A stretch of 64,000 nt of DNA, taken from Ga0077555 sp046154645. GTDB lineage: Bacteria > Pseudomonadota > Alphaproteobacteria > Rhizobiales > Hyphomicrobiaceae. A program made the translations under genes and the position numbers. This document shows positions 55,061 through 63,921 of the stretch, one piece after another. The notes under the pieces were generated by a model. The model did not search any database. It had not been told where the DNA came from and saw only the letters and a list, made by a program, of their open reading frames with translations. Numbering within the stretch: the first letter of the stretch is position 1; each line of letters opens with the position of its first letter. The stretch spans positions 62,001 to 126,000 of the forward strand of contig JBJXDZ010000009.1 of the NCBI GenBank assembly GCA_046154645.1, read 5' to 3'.

Positions 55061-56230
55061 TCACTTCTCCAGCAGCAGCTTACCGATGCGCTCGATGGCA
55101 CGGCGGATGTTCTCGGTCGAATTGGCATACGAGAACCGGATGTAGCCTTCGCCATGGATGCCGAAGCTGGTACCGGCCACCGTTGCCACGCCCGCCGTTT
55201 CCAACATCTTGTTCTGGAGTTCCTTGGCCGACATGCCGGTGCCGGTGATGTTCGGGAACGCATAGAAAGCGCCGCCGGGATCGACGCACTTGAAGCCCGG
55301 CAACTGATTGAGCAGCGGCACGATTACTTTGCGCCGCTCGTCGAACGCCTTGACCATCTGCACAACGGCATCCTGCGGCCCGTCCAACGCTGCGATGCCT
55401 GCAAACTGCGTCGGCGCGTTGACGCACGAATGGCAATTGACAGCGAGGCGAACCACCTTTTCCACCAGCGGCTTCGGCCACACGGAAAACCCAAGCCGCC
55501 AGCCGGTCATGGCGTAGGTCTTCGACCAGCCGTCGAGAATAATGAGCCGATCGCGGATTTCCGGAAAGCGCAGGAAGCTCACGTGCTCGCGCCCGCCATA
55601 CAGCATCTGGCTGTAGATTTCGTCGGCCATCACGGTCACGTGCGGGTGCTTCTCGAGGCCCTTGATAAGCTTGCGGATTTCTACCTCCGGCACCGCGCCA
55701 CCGGTCGGATTGCCCGGCGTATTGAGAATGATCAGCGAGGTCTTCTTGGTGATGCCGGCCAAAACCTCGTCGGCCGAGAAGGCAAACTCGTTGGCCTCAC
55801 GCAGGACAATCGGCACCGGCTTTGCACCCGAGTACTCGATCATCGAGCGATAGATTGGAAAGCCCGGGTCCGGGTACATGATCTCGGCGCCGGCTTGTCC
55901 GAACATCAGGATGGCGAAGAACATGGTCGGCTTGCCGCCCGGCATGATCACCACGGTGTCAGGATGCACATCGACGCCATGGCGCCGCTTCAGGTCTCGC
56001 GACACGGCCTCGCGCAACGGCACGATGCCTTGCGCCGGCGTATAGCCGTGCTCGCCGTCACGTAGAGCTTTGATGGCCGCCTCGACGATGTGCGGCGGTG
56101 TCTTGAAGTCCGGCTGCCCTATGCCGAGCGAGATGATGTCCTTGCCCTGCCGCTGCAACTCGGCCGCCCGCGCCAGGATGTCGAAGGCAGTCTCGGTCCC
56201 GAGCCGGTTCATGTTGTCGGCAAGCTGCAT
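55061..56230 (-). CDS. PLP-dependent aminotransferase (class I/II)
   Basis: A 389-residue fold-type I aminotransferase. The family motifs are LGIGQPDFKTP, NTPGNPTGG (170-178), MADEIYSQ with D203, and the PLP lysine K237 in DGWSKTYAMTGWRLG. A C-terminal arginine (EGYIRFSYAN) binds the substrate carboxylate. The sequence fits the aspartate/aromatic aminotransferase branch common in alphaproteobacteria, without certainty on the amino donor. GAGGAG before ATG 56230 supports the start. It is divergent from the ThDP enzyme at 56481. Confidence 0.93.
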   Translation of the reverse strand: MQLADNMNRLGTETAFDILARAAELQRQGKDIISLGIGQPDFKTPPHIVEAAIKALRDGEHGYTPAQGIVPLREAVSRDLKRRHGVDVHPDTVVIMPGGKPTMFFAILMFGQAGAEIMYPDPGFPIYRSMIEYSGAKPVPIVLREANEFAFSADEVLAGITKKTSLIILNTPGNPTGGAVPEVEIRKLIKGLEKHPHVTVMADEIYSQMLYGGREHVSFLRFPEIRDRLIILDGWSKTYAMTGWRLGFSVWPKPLVEKVVRLAVNCHSCVNAPTQFAGIAALDGPQDAVVQMVKAFDERRKVIVPLLNQLPGFKCVDPGGAFYAFPNITGTGMSAKELQNKMLETAGVATVAGTSFGIHGEGYIRFSYANSTENIRRAIERIGKLLLEK

Positions 56231-56480
56231 GGTCGTCTCCTCGTGCGGTTTGTTGGTTGGCCGCAGTTATGCACGTGGGCTTGCAGGTCGGCAACCGACG
56301 GCACGGCATGCAGCGTCGCTTCGTTTGCGACAAGGGTCGTTCCGCCTTTGTGCTTTTCAGTCGCCTGTTAGCGCCCGGTGCAGAGCATCCCTGCGACCAT
56401 GATGATCGCCACTCGCCGCCTTCCTGTGTAACGTCCGCGGCAAAGCTCAGTCCAACCTTGCACCCTTCGAGGCAACTCTC

Positions 56481-58184
56481 ATGGCCCAAGCGACCAAACA
56501 GCCCGTGCTCTATGATGCGCTTGCCGAAGCATTTGCGGCCGAAGGCGTCGACACCCAGTTCATTCTGATGGGCGACGGCAACATGCACCTGACCACCGCG
56601 CTGTCGAAGCTGCCGGGGGTGCAGACGGTGAGCTTGCGCCACGAGCACTGCACGGTTGCAGCGGCGATGGCCTATCACGTGGCGACGGGCAAGATCGCGG
56701 CGGCCTCCATCACCTGTGGCCCGGGCCTCACCCAGCTCATGACGGCGCTGCCGGCAGCGGTGCGCGCACACATTCCCGTGGTCGTGTTCGCCGGCGAGAC
56801 ACCGATCAATGCCAAATTCTACAATCAGGTAATCGATCATGCGCCGCTGGTGACGGCGACCGGTGCTCATTACATCTCAGCGCACAGCATGCCGCGCATG
56901 CTCGATCATGTGCGCGAGGCCTTCCATATCGCGCGCCTGGAGCGGCGGCCGGTGGTATTGGGTGTGCCGTACGACATGCAGAAGCTGCCCTATACGCAGA
57001 CGACACCTTACGTGCCGTCGACGAAGTACATGCCGATGGGCGGACGACCGCATCCGGATCCGGCGCAAGTTGCGGCACTCGTTCAGCGCATCATGGCAGC
57101 GAAGCGGCCCGTGCTGATCGGCGGGCGCGGCGCCATGCGGTCCGGTGCCAAAGCCGCTATCGAGGCGCTGGCCGACCGCTGTGGCGCGGCACTGGCAAAT
57201 ACGCTGCCGACGCGCGGTTTGTTTGACCATCATCCCTATTCGCTGGGTGTTTCCGGTGGCTATGCGTCCAACGTCTGCCGCGAGGTGATGGGGCAAGCCG
57301 ATCTCGTGATCGGTTTCGGTGCCAGCATGTCGTATTACACCGTCGATGGCGGCAGCCTGTTTCCACAGGCGTTCACGGCGCAGGTGGACGAAGCACCGCG
57401 CGGGCTCAAGGACGGCATGAGCGCGGCGCACTTGTTCATCACAGCCGATGCCAAAGTGACAGCGGAAGCCTTGCTGGCCGCGCTGGACACGTCACTCGGC
57501 GCCGGTCGACCGACAGCCGCGGCAATCCGGACAAATCAGCTGGCGCATCGCCTGGCCACGGAATTACCTGACGATATGCCGTTCGAGATCGGCCCAGGCG
57601 TGCTGGATCCGCGCGCCGCAATCCGCTCGATCGATGGCGTCATTCCGAAAGACTGGGACGTGATCAGCGGCTCGGGGCATCAATCGTATTTCAATTCGCA
57701 GATGCGCGGGCGGCCAGCAGAGAAGTATGTCGCCATCCGCGAGTTCGGCGCCATCGGCAATGGGCTTGCCTATGCCATCGGCGTAGCGGCAGCGCGCAAG
57801 CAAGGTCGCGAAGGGCGCATCGTTTTGATCGAAGGCGACGGCAGCCTGCTGATGCATATCCAGGAGCTCGAGAGCATCAAGCGGCATGGCCTCCGCATGC
57901 TGATCTGCGTCATGAATGACGGCGCGTACGGAGCCGAAATTCACAAGTTCCGCGCCGATGGCATCGACGATTCAGGCGCTGTATTCGGCCGCCCGCCGTT
58001 TGAAAACATCGCTCGCGGCTTTGGCTTGCGCGGTGTCGAAGTGCGCGATCTTGCGGCCGTGCCGAAGTTGTTCGCCGAATTCGACGCCCAGGGTGAGCCA
58101 GAGATCTGGAACATCCAGATCTCGGATCAGGTCACTGCGCCATCGATGCGCAAGACCATCCAGCGTGGCCACGGCAAGATGTGA
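56481..58184 (+). CDS. ThDP-dependent enzyme (acetolactate synthase/benzoylformate decarboxylase-like)
   Basis: A 567-residue ThDP enzyme with the three-domain decarboxylase layout. The catalytic glutamate is E55 in SLRHEHCTVA. The GDGS...N site in the C-terminal domain reads IEGDGSLLMHIQELE then CVMNDGAYG. The central domain has IGGRGAMRSGA. It resembles acetolactate-synthase-like proteins outside the branched-chain pathway, and no ilvN small subunit is adjacent. GAGG about eight bases before ATG 56481 supports the start. A hydroxyacid dehydrogenase and crotonase are encoded convergently, so a 2-oxoacid or 2-hydroxyacyl-CoA substrate is plausible. Confidence 0.88.
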   Translation: MAQATKQPVLYDALAEAFAAEGVDTQFILMGDGNMHLTTALSKLPGVQTVSLRHEHCTVAAAMAYHVATGKIAAASITCGPGLTQLMTALPAAVRAHIPVVVFAGETPINAKFYNQVIDHAPLVTATGAHYISAHSMPRMLDHVREAFHIARLERRPVVLGVPYDMQKLPYTQTTPYVPSTKYMPMGGRPHPDPAQVAALVQRIMAAKRPVLIGGRGAMRSGAKAAIEALADRCGAALANTLPTRGLFDHHPYSLGVSGGYASNVCREVMGQADLVIGFGASMSYYTVDGGSLFPQAFTAQVDEAPRGLKDGMSAAHLFITADAKVTAEALLAALDTSLGAGRPTAAAIRTNQLAHRLATELPDDMPFEIGPGVLDPRAAIRSIDGVIPKDWDVISGSGHQSYFNSQMRGRPAEKYVAIREFGAIGNGLAYAIGVAAARKQGREGRIVLIEGDGSLLMHIQELESIKRHGLRMLICVMNDGAYGAEIHKFRADGIDDSGAVFGRPPFENIARGFGLRGVEVRDLAAVPKLFAEFDAQGEPEIWNIQISDQVTAPSMRKTIQRGHGKM

Positions 58185-58232
58185 GGCTCGGCGCGAAACA
58201 CCGGTCTCTGGCTTGCGTTTCCGCCGGGTCAA

Positions 58233-59222
58233 TCACGGGAAATCGGCCGGATTGAACTCATTGACGAGTTTTTCCCGGCGCACGAAACGGACAATGTTGT
58301 CTAGGAATAGCGCGTCCCAGCGGCCACGCACACCACTGCCGGCAAACGAGGTGTGCGAGGTCATGCGCACCTTTGGATGTGACCAGATGGGATCGCTAAC
58401 TGGCAACGGTTCCTCGGCAAAGACATCGAGAATGGCAGTTGCGAGTTGGCCCTTGTCGAGGGCTGCCAGCATGGCGGCATCGTCGATCACAGCGCCGCGC
58501 GCGATGTTGACCAGTATGGCGCTTGGCTTGACTTTGTCGAAGAAGGCCGCGTTGACGACACCGCGCGTCTGCGCGTTGAGCGGACAAGCGAGGACGACGA
58601 CATCAGCGTCGGCAGCGAGCATGTTGAGGTCAGTCAGCGTGCCGACGCTGTCCGCGAACTCCGAAGCAACCGTCGAGCGGCGAACGATGGACGTCGTGGC
58701 GCCGAAGGCTTTCGCTCGTTTGGCGATCTCGCGGCCGATCGGGCCGAAGCCGACAATCACCCAGCGTTGGCCAGCGATCTCGCGATACGGCGTGATCTTC
58801 CATTCCTTGTTGGCCTGCAGCTGGCGTTGCTGCTCGATTGGCTGCAGCACGGACAGCACCTGGCCAAACACGAACTCGGAGATGGCAACGGCTTGGGCGC
58901 TGCTGTGGCAGATGCGTGTGCCTTTGGCCGAGAGTTGCTTGTAGAAGGGGTGATCGAGGCCGGCGTTGAAGGTCTGCAGCACGCCGATCGATTTGCACGC
59001 GAGACAAAGTTCGAAGGCGCCGGCCTGAAAGTTGTCGACGTTGATGGCCGAGGACAGCCACATGTAGTCAAGCGCCATGTCGGCTGGCTTTACCTTGGCG
59101 CCGTTGACGCTGAACAAGCCCTCGCGATCGAAGGTATGGACCTTGACGTCGAGACCCAACGCATCGAGGCGCGGACCAATGTGAGCGTGCGACTTCTCAT
59201 ACATTCCAATCGTGATCGGCAT
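58233..59222 (-). CDS. D-isomer-specific 2-hydroxyacid dehydrogenase
   Basis: A 329-residue NAD(P)-dependent 2-hydroxyacid dehydrogenase. The Rossmann motif is WVIVGFGPIGREIA. The catalytic residues lie in NIARGAVID (Arg), DVFAEEPLP (Glu) and the C-terminal SHTSFAGSG (His). ATG 59222 is preferred by the family N-terminus, although its ribosome site is weak; the frame extends to 59276. It is the last gene of a minus-strand run with the crotonase and MFS genes, and it converges on the ThDP gene. Confidence 0.92.
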   Translation of the reverse strand: MPITIGMYEKSHAHIGPRLDALGLDVKVHTFDREGLFSVNGAKVKPADMALDYMWLSSAINVDNFQAGAFELCLACKSIGVLQTFNAGLDHPFYKQLSAKGTRICHSSAQAVAISEFVFGQVLSVLQPIEQQRQLQANKEWKITPYREIAGQRWVIVGFGPIGREIAKRAKAFGATTSIVRRSTVASEFADSVGTLTDLNMLAADADVVVLACPLNAQTRGVVNAAFFDKVKPSAILVNIARGAVIDDAAMLAALDKGQLATAILDVFAEEPLPVSDPIWSHPKVRMTSHTSFAGSGVRGRWDALFLDNIVRFVRREKLVNEFNPADFP

Positions 59223-59272
59223 GGGGTGCTCTGTTTTTGCTGGTCGTGTTGAAGTGATGAAGCCAACGGGAT

Positions 59273-60151
59273 TCACGCCTCGTCGTCGAGATCTATGATG
59301 TCATTGCCGAACGGCGCATCGCGACGCTTGAAAGCTGTCGAGAGGCCTTCCTCGCGGGCGACGCGGCCAAAGTCCTTGGCAGCGGCGGATTGATGCGAGC
59401 GGGCGTCGGTTTCCGCCGAGAAACGCTGCAAGGTGCGGGCGCCCATCAACTCGAGCCCCATGTTGACGATGCGCTTATTCGCGGCAAGCATGTCGGCATC
59501 GATCAGCGCCATACGCGAGGCAAGTGCGCGGGCTTCCACCTGCAGCTTGGCCGTCGGCACGGCCTTCAAGACGAGACCAATGCGGGCAGCATCGCGGCCC
59601 GTGACGCTGTCGCCCGTGAGCAAGAGACGTTTGGCCCACTGCGGGCCGACGTTGTGCAGCCACATGTGCATCGGTGGCGTACCCATGGCGCGAGTGGCGG
59701 GAAAGCCAATGCGAGCGTCGCGCGCCGCAATCACCATATCGCAGGAAAGCGCGAGGTCCGTGCCACCGGCAACACAATTGCCATGCACGGCTGCAATCAC
59801 CGGCTTGTGCATATCGAACAATGTCATGATGTCCGATTGATTGCGCTCCAGACGCCACGTGTCATCGGCGATGGATGCGGAACCTGGCTGGCGATAGAGG
59901 TTGGCGTCGAAGTCGTTGGTCACGGTTGGCGCCGAGACATCGTAGCCGGCGCAGAAGTCCTTGCCGGCACCTTGCAGAATGACGCAGCGGACAGCGCGCA
60001 GATCGTCGGCCTCGAGCAGGGCTTCGCGCATCTCGCGCAGCAACGCACGGCTCAACGCATTCCGCTTCTCGGGCCGATTGAGCGTGATGGTGGCAATGGC
60101 GCCGTCGATCTCGAACTTGAGAAACTCGGTCGTCTTCAGCCATTTCGGCAT
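59273..60151 (-). CDS. Crotonase-fold protein lacking the hydratase glutamates
   Basis: A 292-residue enoyl-CoA hydratase/isomerase-family protein. The oxyanion-hole blocks are present (FCAGYDVSA near residue 67 and GNCVAGGTDLALSCD). The two glutamates of true hydratases are replaced: D132 in GGTDLAL and A152 in GFPATRAMG. It is therefore more likely a hydrolase, isomerase, lyase or other crotonase-type enzyme than a hydratase. AAAGGAG six bases before ATG 60151 is an excellent ribosome site. The MFS gene ends 22 bases upstream, so the two are probably co-transcribed. Confidence 0.9.
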   Translation of the reverse strand: MPKWLKTTEFLKFEIDGAIATITLNRPEKRNALSRALLREMREALLEADDLRAVRCVILQGAGKDFCAGYDVSAPTVTNDFDANLYRQPGSASIADDTWRLERNQSDIMTLFDMHKPVIAAVHGNCVAGGTDLALSCDMVIAARDARIGFPATRAMGTPPMHMWLHNVGPQWAKRLLLTGDSVTGRDAARIGLVLKAVPTAKLQVEARALASRMALIDADMLAANKRIVNMGLELMGARTLQRFSAETDARSHQSAAAKDFGRVAREEGLSTAFKRRDAPFGNDIIDLDDEA

Positions 60152-60173
60152 GACAAACTCCTTTCTGATTGCC

Positions 60174-61376
60174 TTACGTACTGCTCTTGGCGCGATGCGT
60201 TTCGGGCGCCAGCAATGCGAACGCCAAGCCGGCAAGAATGAGCAAGGCCGATCCCGTCATTAGCGCGGCGATGGGCCCATAGAAATCGACAATCAGGCCG
60301 AGCGCCAGCGGTCCGATGACATAGCCGGCGTCGGCGGTCATGCGGTAAATGCTCATGGCGGCGGCATTCATGCCTGGTGGTGCGGAATCGGCGGCGTAAG
60401 CAGAAGGCGCGGCACCACCGACCGAAATGGCAATGCCCCAGGCGACAGAGGCGGCAAGGAACCAGTTCAGCGATGGCGCGATACAGAACAGCAGCATCGA
60501 CAAGCCGGTCAGCAATGTTGCAGGCACAATGACCATCTTGCGGCCGTAGCGGTCGGAGAGCCAGCCGGTGGGGTAGGCAGCGATGAGACCGGCCACACTG
60601 CCCAGCATCATTCCGAAACCGATCGTGGACACCGAGAGATTGAGGCGAGCTGTCATGAGCACGGGAATGATCGAGAACAGGCCGCCGGTGCGCACGACGG
60701 CATTCATGAGCGTGATCAAGCTGACCAGAGCAAAGCCGAGTTGTGCGGTCAGCAGGCGCAATTGATCCTTGAAAGGAACAGCGGTTTTCTTCTGTCCCGG
60801 CGTGCTGCCCTGGGCCAGATCGCGCGTTTCGCCGACGGCAAACCAAGCGACAATTGCCGCGCCGAAAGCCGCAATGCCATAGGCGGTGAACGGCGCGGCG
60901 AGGCCATAGTGCTCAGCCAGGAGCCCACCGGGAAAGGGGCCGATGCCAACCGCGAAAATGAAGGTGCCCTGATAGATGGCGATGGTGCGACCACGGATCT
61001 CCGGTGTCGTGATGTCGGCAAGCACGACCTGTCCCGTGGTGACGATCAATCCCGCTCCGGCGCCGGCGACGAAGCGGGCAATGATGAACTCGGGAAAACT
61101 GGTCGCCCAGGCACACCACAGGTTGCCGACGGCCGAGATCAGGCCACCGAGTGCGATGGTGGGACGACGACCCCAGCGATCGGCCATGTGGCCGCTCGGA
61201 AGCGCGATGGCAAAACGGGCCATGCCGTAGATGGCGACCGCGAGACCGATGGCGGAGGCGGGCACCCCGAACGATTGGGCATAGAGCGGCAGCGACGGGA
61301 TCATGGCGCCGAAGCCCAGCTGGTTGATAGTCACCAGCACGCACATCCAGAACAGCACCCGTTGGCGGATTGGCAT
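60174..61376 (-). CDS. MFS transporter
   Basis: A 400-residue major facilitator with about 12 membrane helices and the MFS motif A as GHMADRWGRRP between helices 2 and 3, repeated weakly as GWLSDRYGRKM in the second half. This is the usual 12-helix layout of drug/metabolite permeases. ATG 61376 is used; the frame extends to 61457, so a longer N-terminus is possible. It heads a minus-strand run with the crotonase and hydroxyacid dehydrogenase genes and is divergent from the FAD monooxygenase. It may import their substrate or export a product. Confidence 0.92.
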   Translation of the reverse strand: MPIRQRVLFWMCVLVTINQLGFGAMIPSLPLYAQSFGVPASAIGLAVAIYGMARFAIALPSGHMADRWGRRPTIALGGLISAVGNLWCAWATSFPEFIIARFVAGAGAGLIVTTGQVVLADITTPEIRGRTIAIYQGTFIFAVGIGPFPGGLLAEHYGLAAPFTAYGIAAFGAAIVAWFAVGETRDLAQGSTPGQKKTAVPFKDQLRLLTAQLGFALVSLITLMNAVVRTGGLFSIIPVLMTARLNLSVSTIGFGMMLGSVAGLIAAYPTGWLSDRYGRKMVIVPATLLTGLSMLLFCIAPSLNWFLAASVAWGIAISVGGAAPSAYAADSAPPGMNAAAMSIYRMTADAGYVIGPLALGLIVDFYGPIAALMTGSALLILAGLAFALLAPETHRAKSST

Positions 61377-61634
61377 CACGTCGGGTTTTCCGTGGCAGCC
61401 ATGGTTGCAAGGGCCGGGCGAAGCGAGGGCGGGCGAAGCAGTAAGCGGCAAGGTCACAACCTATCGACATCTCACGCCATTACCAGTGCATTGCCGTCTT
61501 GGCTGCTGGGCGCTGCAATCGGCGCGACGGAATCCGCCACATGGGGTGCTGACGTTGCTTCGTCGGGGCCACCCGGTCCAATATCGAGGTGAAGCTAGCG
61601 AGGCTGGGCCTGCGGCAGTACGAAAGGCAAAAGT

Positions 61635-63329
61635 ATGTCTGACGTCGTCGATACCACCGTCTTGATTGTCGGCGCCGGTCCCGTCGGGTTGACACTGGCT
61701 CTCGATCTTGCCTGGCGCGGTATCGATGTCGTGGTCGTCGAGCAGCGACGCGTAGGTGAGCCACCGGACCCCAAGTGCAACCACGTAGCAGCGCGCACGA
61801 TGGAGGTGTTTCGCCGCCTCGGCGTCGCCGGAAAACTGCGCAATGCCGGCCTGCCCGAGGACTACCCCCATGATCCGGTCTATCGGACCACCTTTGTCGG
61901 CCGCGAGATCGGTCGCATCCATATCCCCTGTCGGCGCGATCGATACACCGACCTGACCGGGGCCGACGCGCATTGGCCGACCCCCGAACCGCCGCATCGC
62001 ATCAATCAGCTGTTTCTCGAGCCGATCCTGTTCGCGCACGTGGCGGCGCAACCGAGGGTGCGCATCCTCAATCGGACCTCGGTCGAGACGTTCGAGCAGA
62101 ACGAGGATGGCGTGACAGCGGTGGCCAAGTGTCTCGACAGCGGCACCACGGCGCAAATCCGTTGCCGCTTTCTGTTGGGTTGCGACGGCGGCAAATCAGG
62201 TGTGCGGCGAGCTCTAGGCATCAAGCTCGCGGGCGATGCCGTCATCCAGCGCGTGCAGGCGACGTTCATTCGCGCGCCGGCCCTGATCGGCATGCAACAG
62301 CATGAGCGGGCCTGGATGACACACTCGGTCAATCCCAGGCGTTCGGGCAATGTCATTGCCATTGATGGCCGCGAACGCTGGATGATTTTCAACTATCTGC
62401 GACCCGACGAACTGGAGTTCGATGCGGTCGATCGCGATTGGGCTATTCGCACGATACTGGGGGTCGGGTCGGAATTCACCTACGAGGTGATCTCGAAAGA
62501 AGATTGGGTCGGCCGCCGCCTGATCGCGGAGCGTTTCCGGAAAGGCCGCGTGTTTCTTGTCGGCGATGCAGCACACATCTGGGTACCCTATGCGGGCTAT
62601 GGCATGAATGCCGGTATTGCCGATGCGATGAACCTGTCGTGGCAGTTGGCGGCGCACCTCAACGGCTGGGCGCCATCAGCGATCCTCGACGCTTACGAGG
62701 CGGAGCGCTGGCCCATTACCGAGCAGGTCTCGCGGTTTGCCATGTCGCACGCCGAAAAGGAGATCAAACGGCGCGGCGCTGTGCCGGCTGCCATCGAGGA
62801 CGAGGGTCCCGAGGGCGACCGTGTCCGAGCCGAGGCGGGTCGCCTCGCGTGTACGATCAACGTGCAGCAGTTCGCCGCGGCGGGACTGAACTTCGGCTAC
62901 TACTACGATCGCTCGCCATTGATTGCTTATGACGGAGCAGCGCATCCCGACTACACGATGGCGAGCTTCACACCGTCGACCGTGCCAGGCTGCCGTCTGC
63001 CGCATCTGTGGCTTGCTGACGGCCGCTCGCTCTACGATGCGTTGGGACCGGAGTACACGCTGCTGCGCTTCGATCCAGAGCTTGCCGTCGACCCACTCAT
63101 CGACGCGGCGCGGCAACGCGGCGTTCCGCTGACTGTGCTCGATGTGGTCTCGGCCGAGGCGCACGATATCTATACGACCAAGCTCGTGCTGGCGCGGCCG
63201 GACCAGCATGTGGCATGGCGAGGAGATGGGCTGCCGAGCGATGTGGTGGCGTTGATCGATCGCGTCCGTGGGCAGCTCGGCACGCTCACCACCGGTTCGC
63301 GCCAAGCGCCGTCGATCTTTGCCCCTTGA
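61635..63329 (+). CDS. FAD-dependent aromatic monooxygenase (PheA/TfdB/MhpA-like)
   Basis: A 564-residue class A flavoprotein monooxygenase that should hydroxylate an aromatic ring with NAD(P)H and oxygen. Motifs are the dinucleotide fold VLIVGAGPVGLTLA, the DG motif LLGCDGGKSGVRR and the FAD-binding RVFLVGDAAHIWVPYAGYGMN. The C-terminal region (about 400-564) is the thioredoxin-like domain of the phenol-hydroxylase branch. AAAGG seven bases before ATG 61635 supports the start. It is divergent from the MFS gene, sharing a 258-base promoter gap. The aromatic substrate is unknown. Confidence 0.9.
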   Translation: MSDVVDTTVLIVGAGPVGLTLALDLAWRGIDVVVVEQRRVGEPPDPKCNHVAARTMEVFRRLGVAGKLRNAGLPEDYPHDPVYRTTFVGREIGRIHIPCRRDRYTDLTGADAHWPTPEPPHRINQLFLEPILFAHVAAQPRVRILNRTSVETFEQNEDGVTAVAKCLDSGTTAQIRCRFLLGCDGGKSGVRRALGIKLAGDAVIQRVQATFIRAPALIGMQQHERAWMTHSVNPRRSGNVIAIDGRERWMIFNYLRPDELEFDAVDRDWAIRTILGVGSEFTYEVISKEDWVGRRLIAERFRKGRVFLVGDAAHIWVPYAGYGMNAGIADAMNLSWQLAAHLNGWAPSAILDAYEAERWPITEQVSRFAMSHAEKEIKRRGAVPAAIEDEGPEGDRVRAEAGRLACTINVQQFAAAGLNFGYYYDRSPLIAYDGAAHPDYTMASFTPSTVPGCRLPHLWLADGRSLYDALGPEYTLLRFDPELAVDPLIDAARQRGVPLTVLDVVSAEAHDIYTTKLVLARPDQHVAWRGDGLPSDVVALIDRVRGQLGTLTTGSRQAPSIFAP

Positions 63330-63363
63330 GCTCAATTCCCGCGCGACATGTCGCCGACATCCA

Positions 63364-63921
63364 TCAGGCGCTCGCTTGTATGGTTCCGCGGCGGGACAAC
63401 CACATGGCCCCGCTTGCGTCCGTCCCGGCCTGATAGATGCGCGTCACCGAAGGGAGGGACGCCGTCTCTAGGGCCTTGATGGTGGCGGCGTCAACGATCT
63501 CGAAGCTGTCGAAGCCCGAGCGAAGCATCAGCGGCAACTGGTCGAGAAGTACATCACCAGTGGCGCGAATCTCGCCCAGATAGCCGGCGTCGCGCAGTCG
63601 ACGCGCGGTGGAATAGGACCGCCCGTCCGAGAACTTGGGGAAAGGTAGAACGACGACCGCCAACCGGCCCACGTCGTCGGCAGGCATGTCGAGGCTGTCA
63701 GCGACTGCGAGGCGCACGCCAAGCGGCACATCGAAGACCACCTGGGCCGCGTGATCCGCCCGCCAGCGTGCCAGCGAGAGAATTGCCCAACCGCCAATCG
63801 GAAACGGTTCGTCGTCCCGCATCAACCGCCAAGGATTATCGACGAACTGACCGCTGCGCCACAGGCGAGGAGCACCTTGCAGCGGCGGCAAGGGAAGGAG
63901 CAGCAGTGTCGGTTCAGACAT
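63364..63921 (-). CDS. DUF934 domain-containing protein (sulfite-reduction-associated)
   Basis: A 185-residue protein of the DUF934 family, often annotated as an oxidoreductase probably involved in sulfite reduction. Typical blocks are VVLPFPKFSDGRSYSTARRLR, AGYLGEIRATGDVLLDQ and MLRSGFDSFEI. AAGGAG seven bases before ATG 63921 fixes the start. Its start overlaps by eight bases the end of a gene whose C-terminus looks like a nitrite/sulfite reductase, which is the known neighbour of DUF934 in alphaproteobacteria. It therefore probably belongs to an assimilatory sulfate-reduction operon entering from the right. Confidence 0.9.
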   Translation of the reverse strand: MSEPTLLLLPLPPLQGAPRLWRSGQFVDNPWRLMRDDEPFPIGGWAILSLARWRADHAAQVVFDVPLGVRLAVADSLDMPADDVGRLAVVVLPFPKFSDGRSYSTARRLRDAGYLGEIRATGDVLLDQLPLMLRSGFDSFEIVDAATIKALETASLPSVTRIYQAGTDASGAMWLSRRGTIQASA

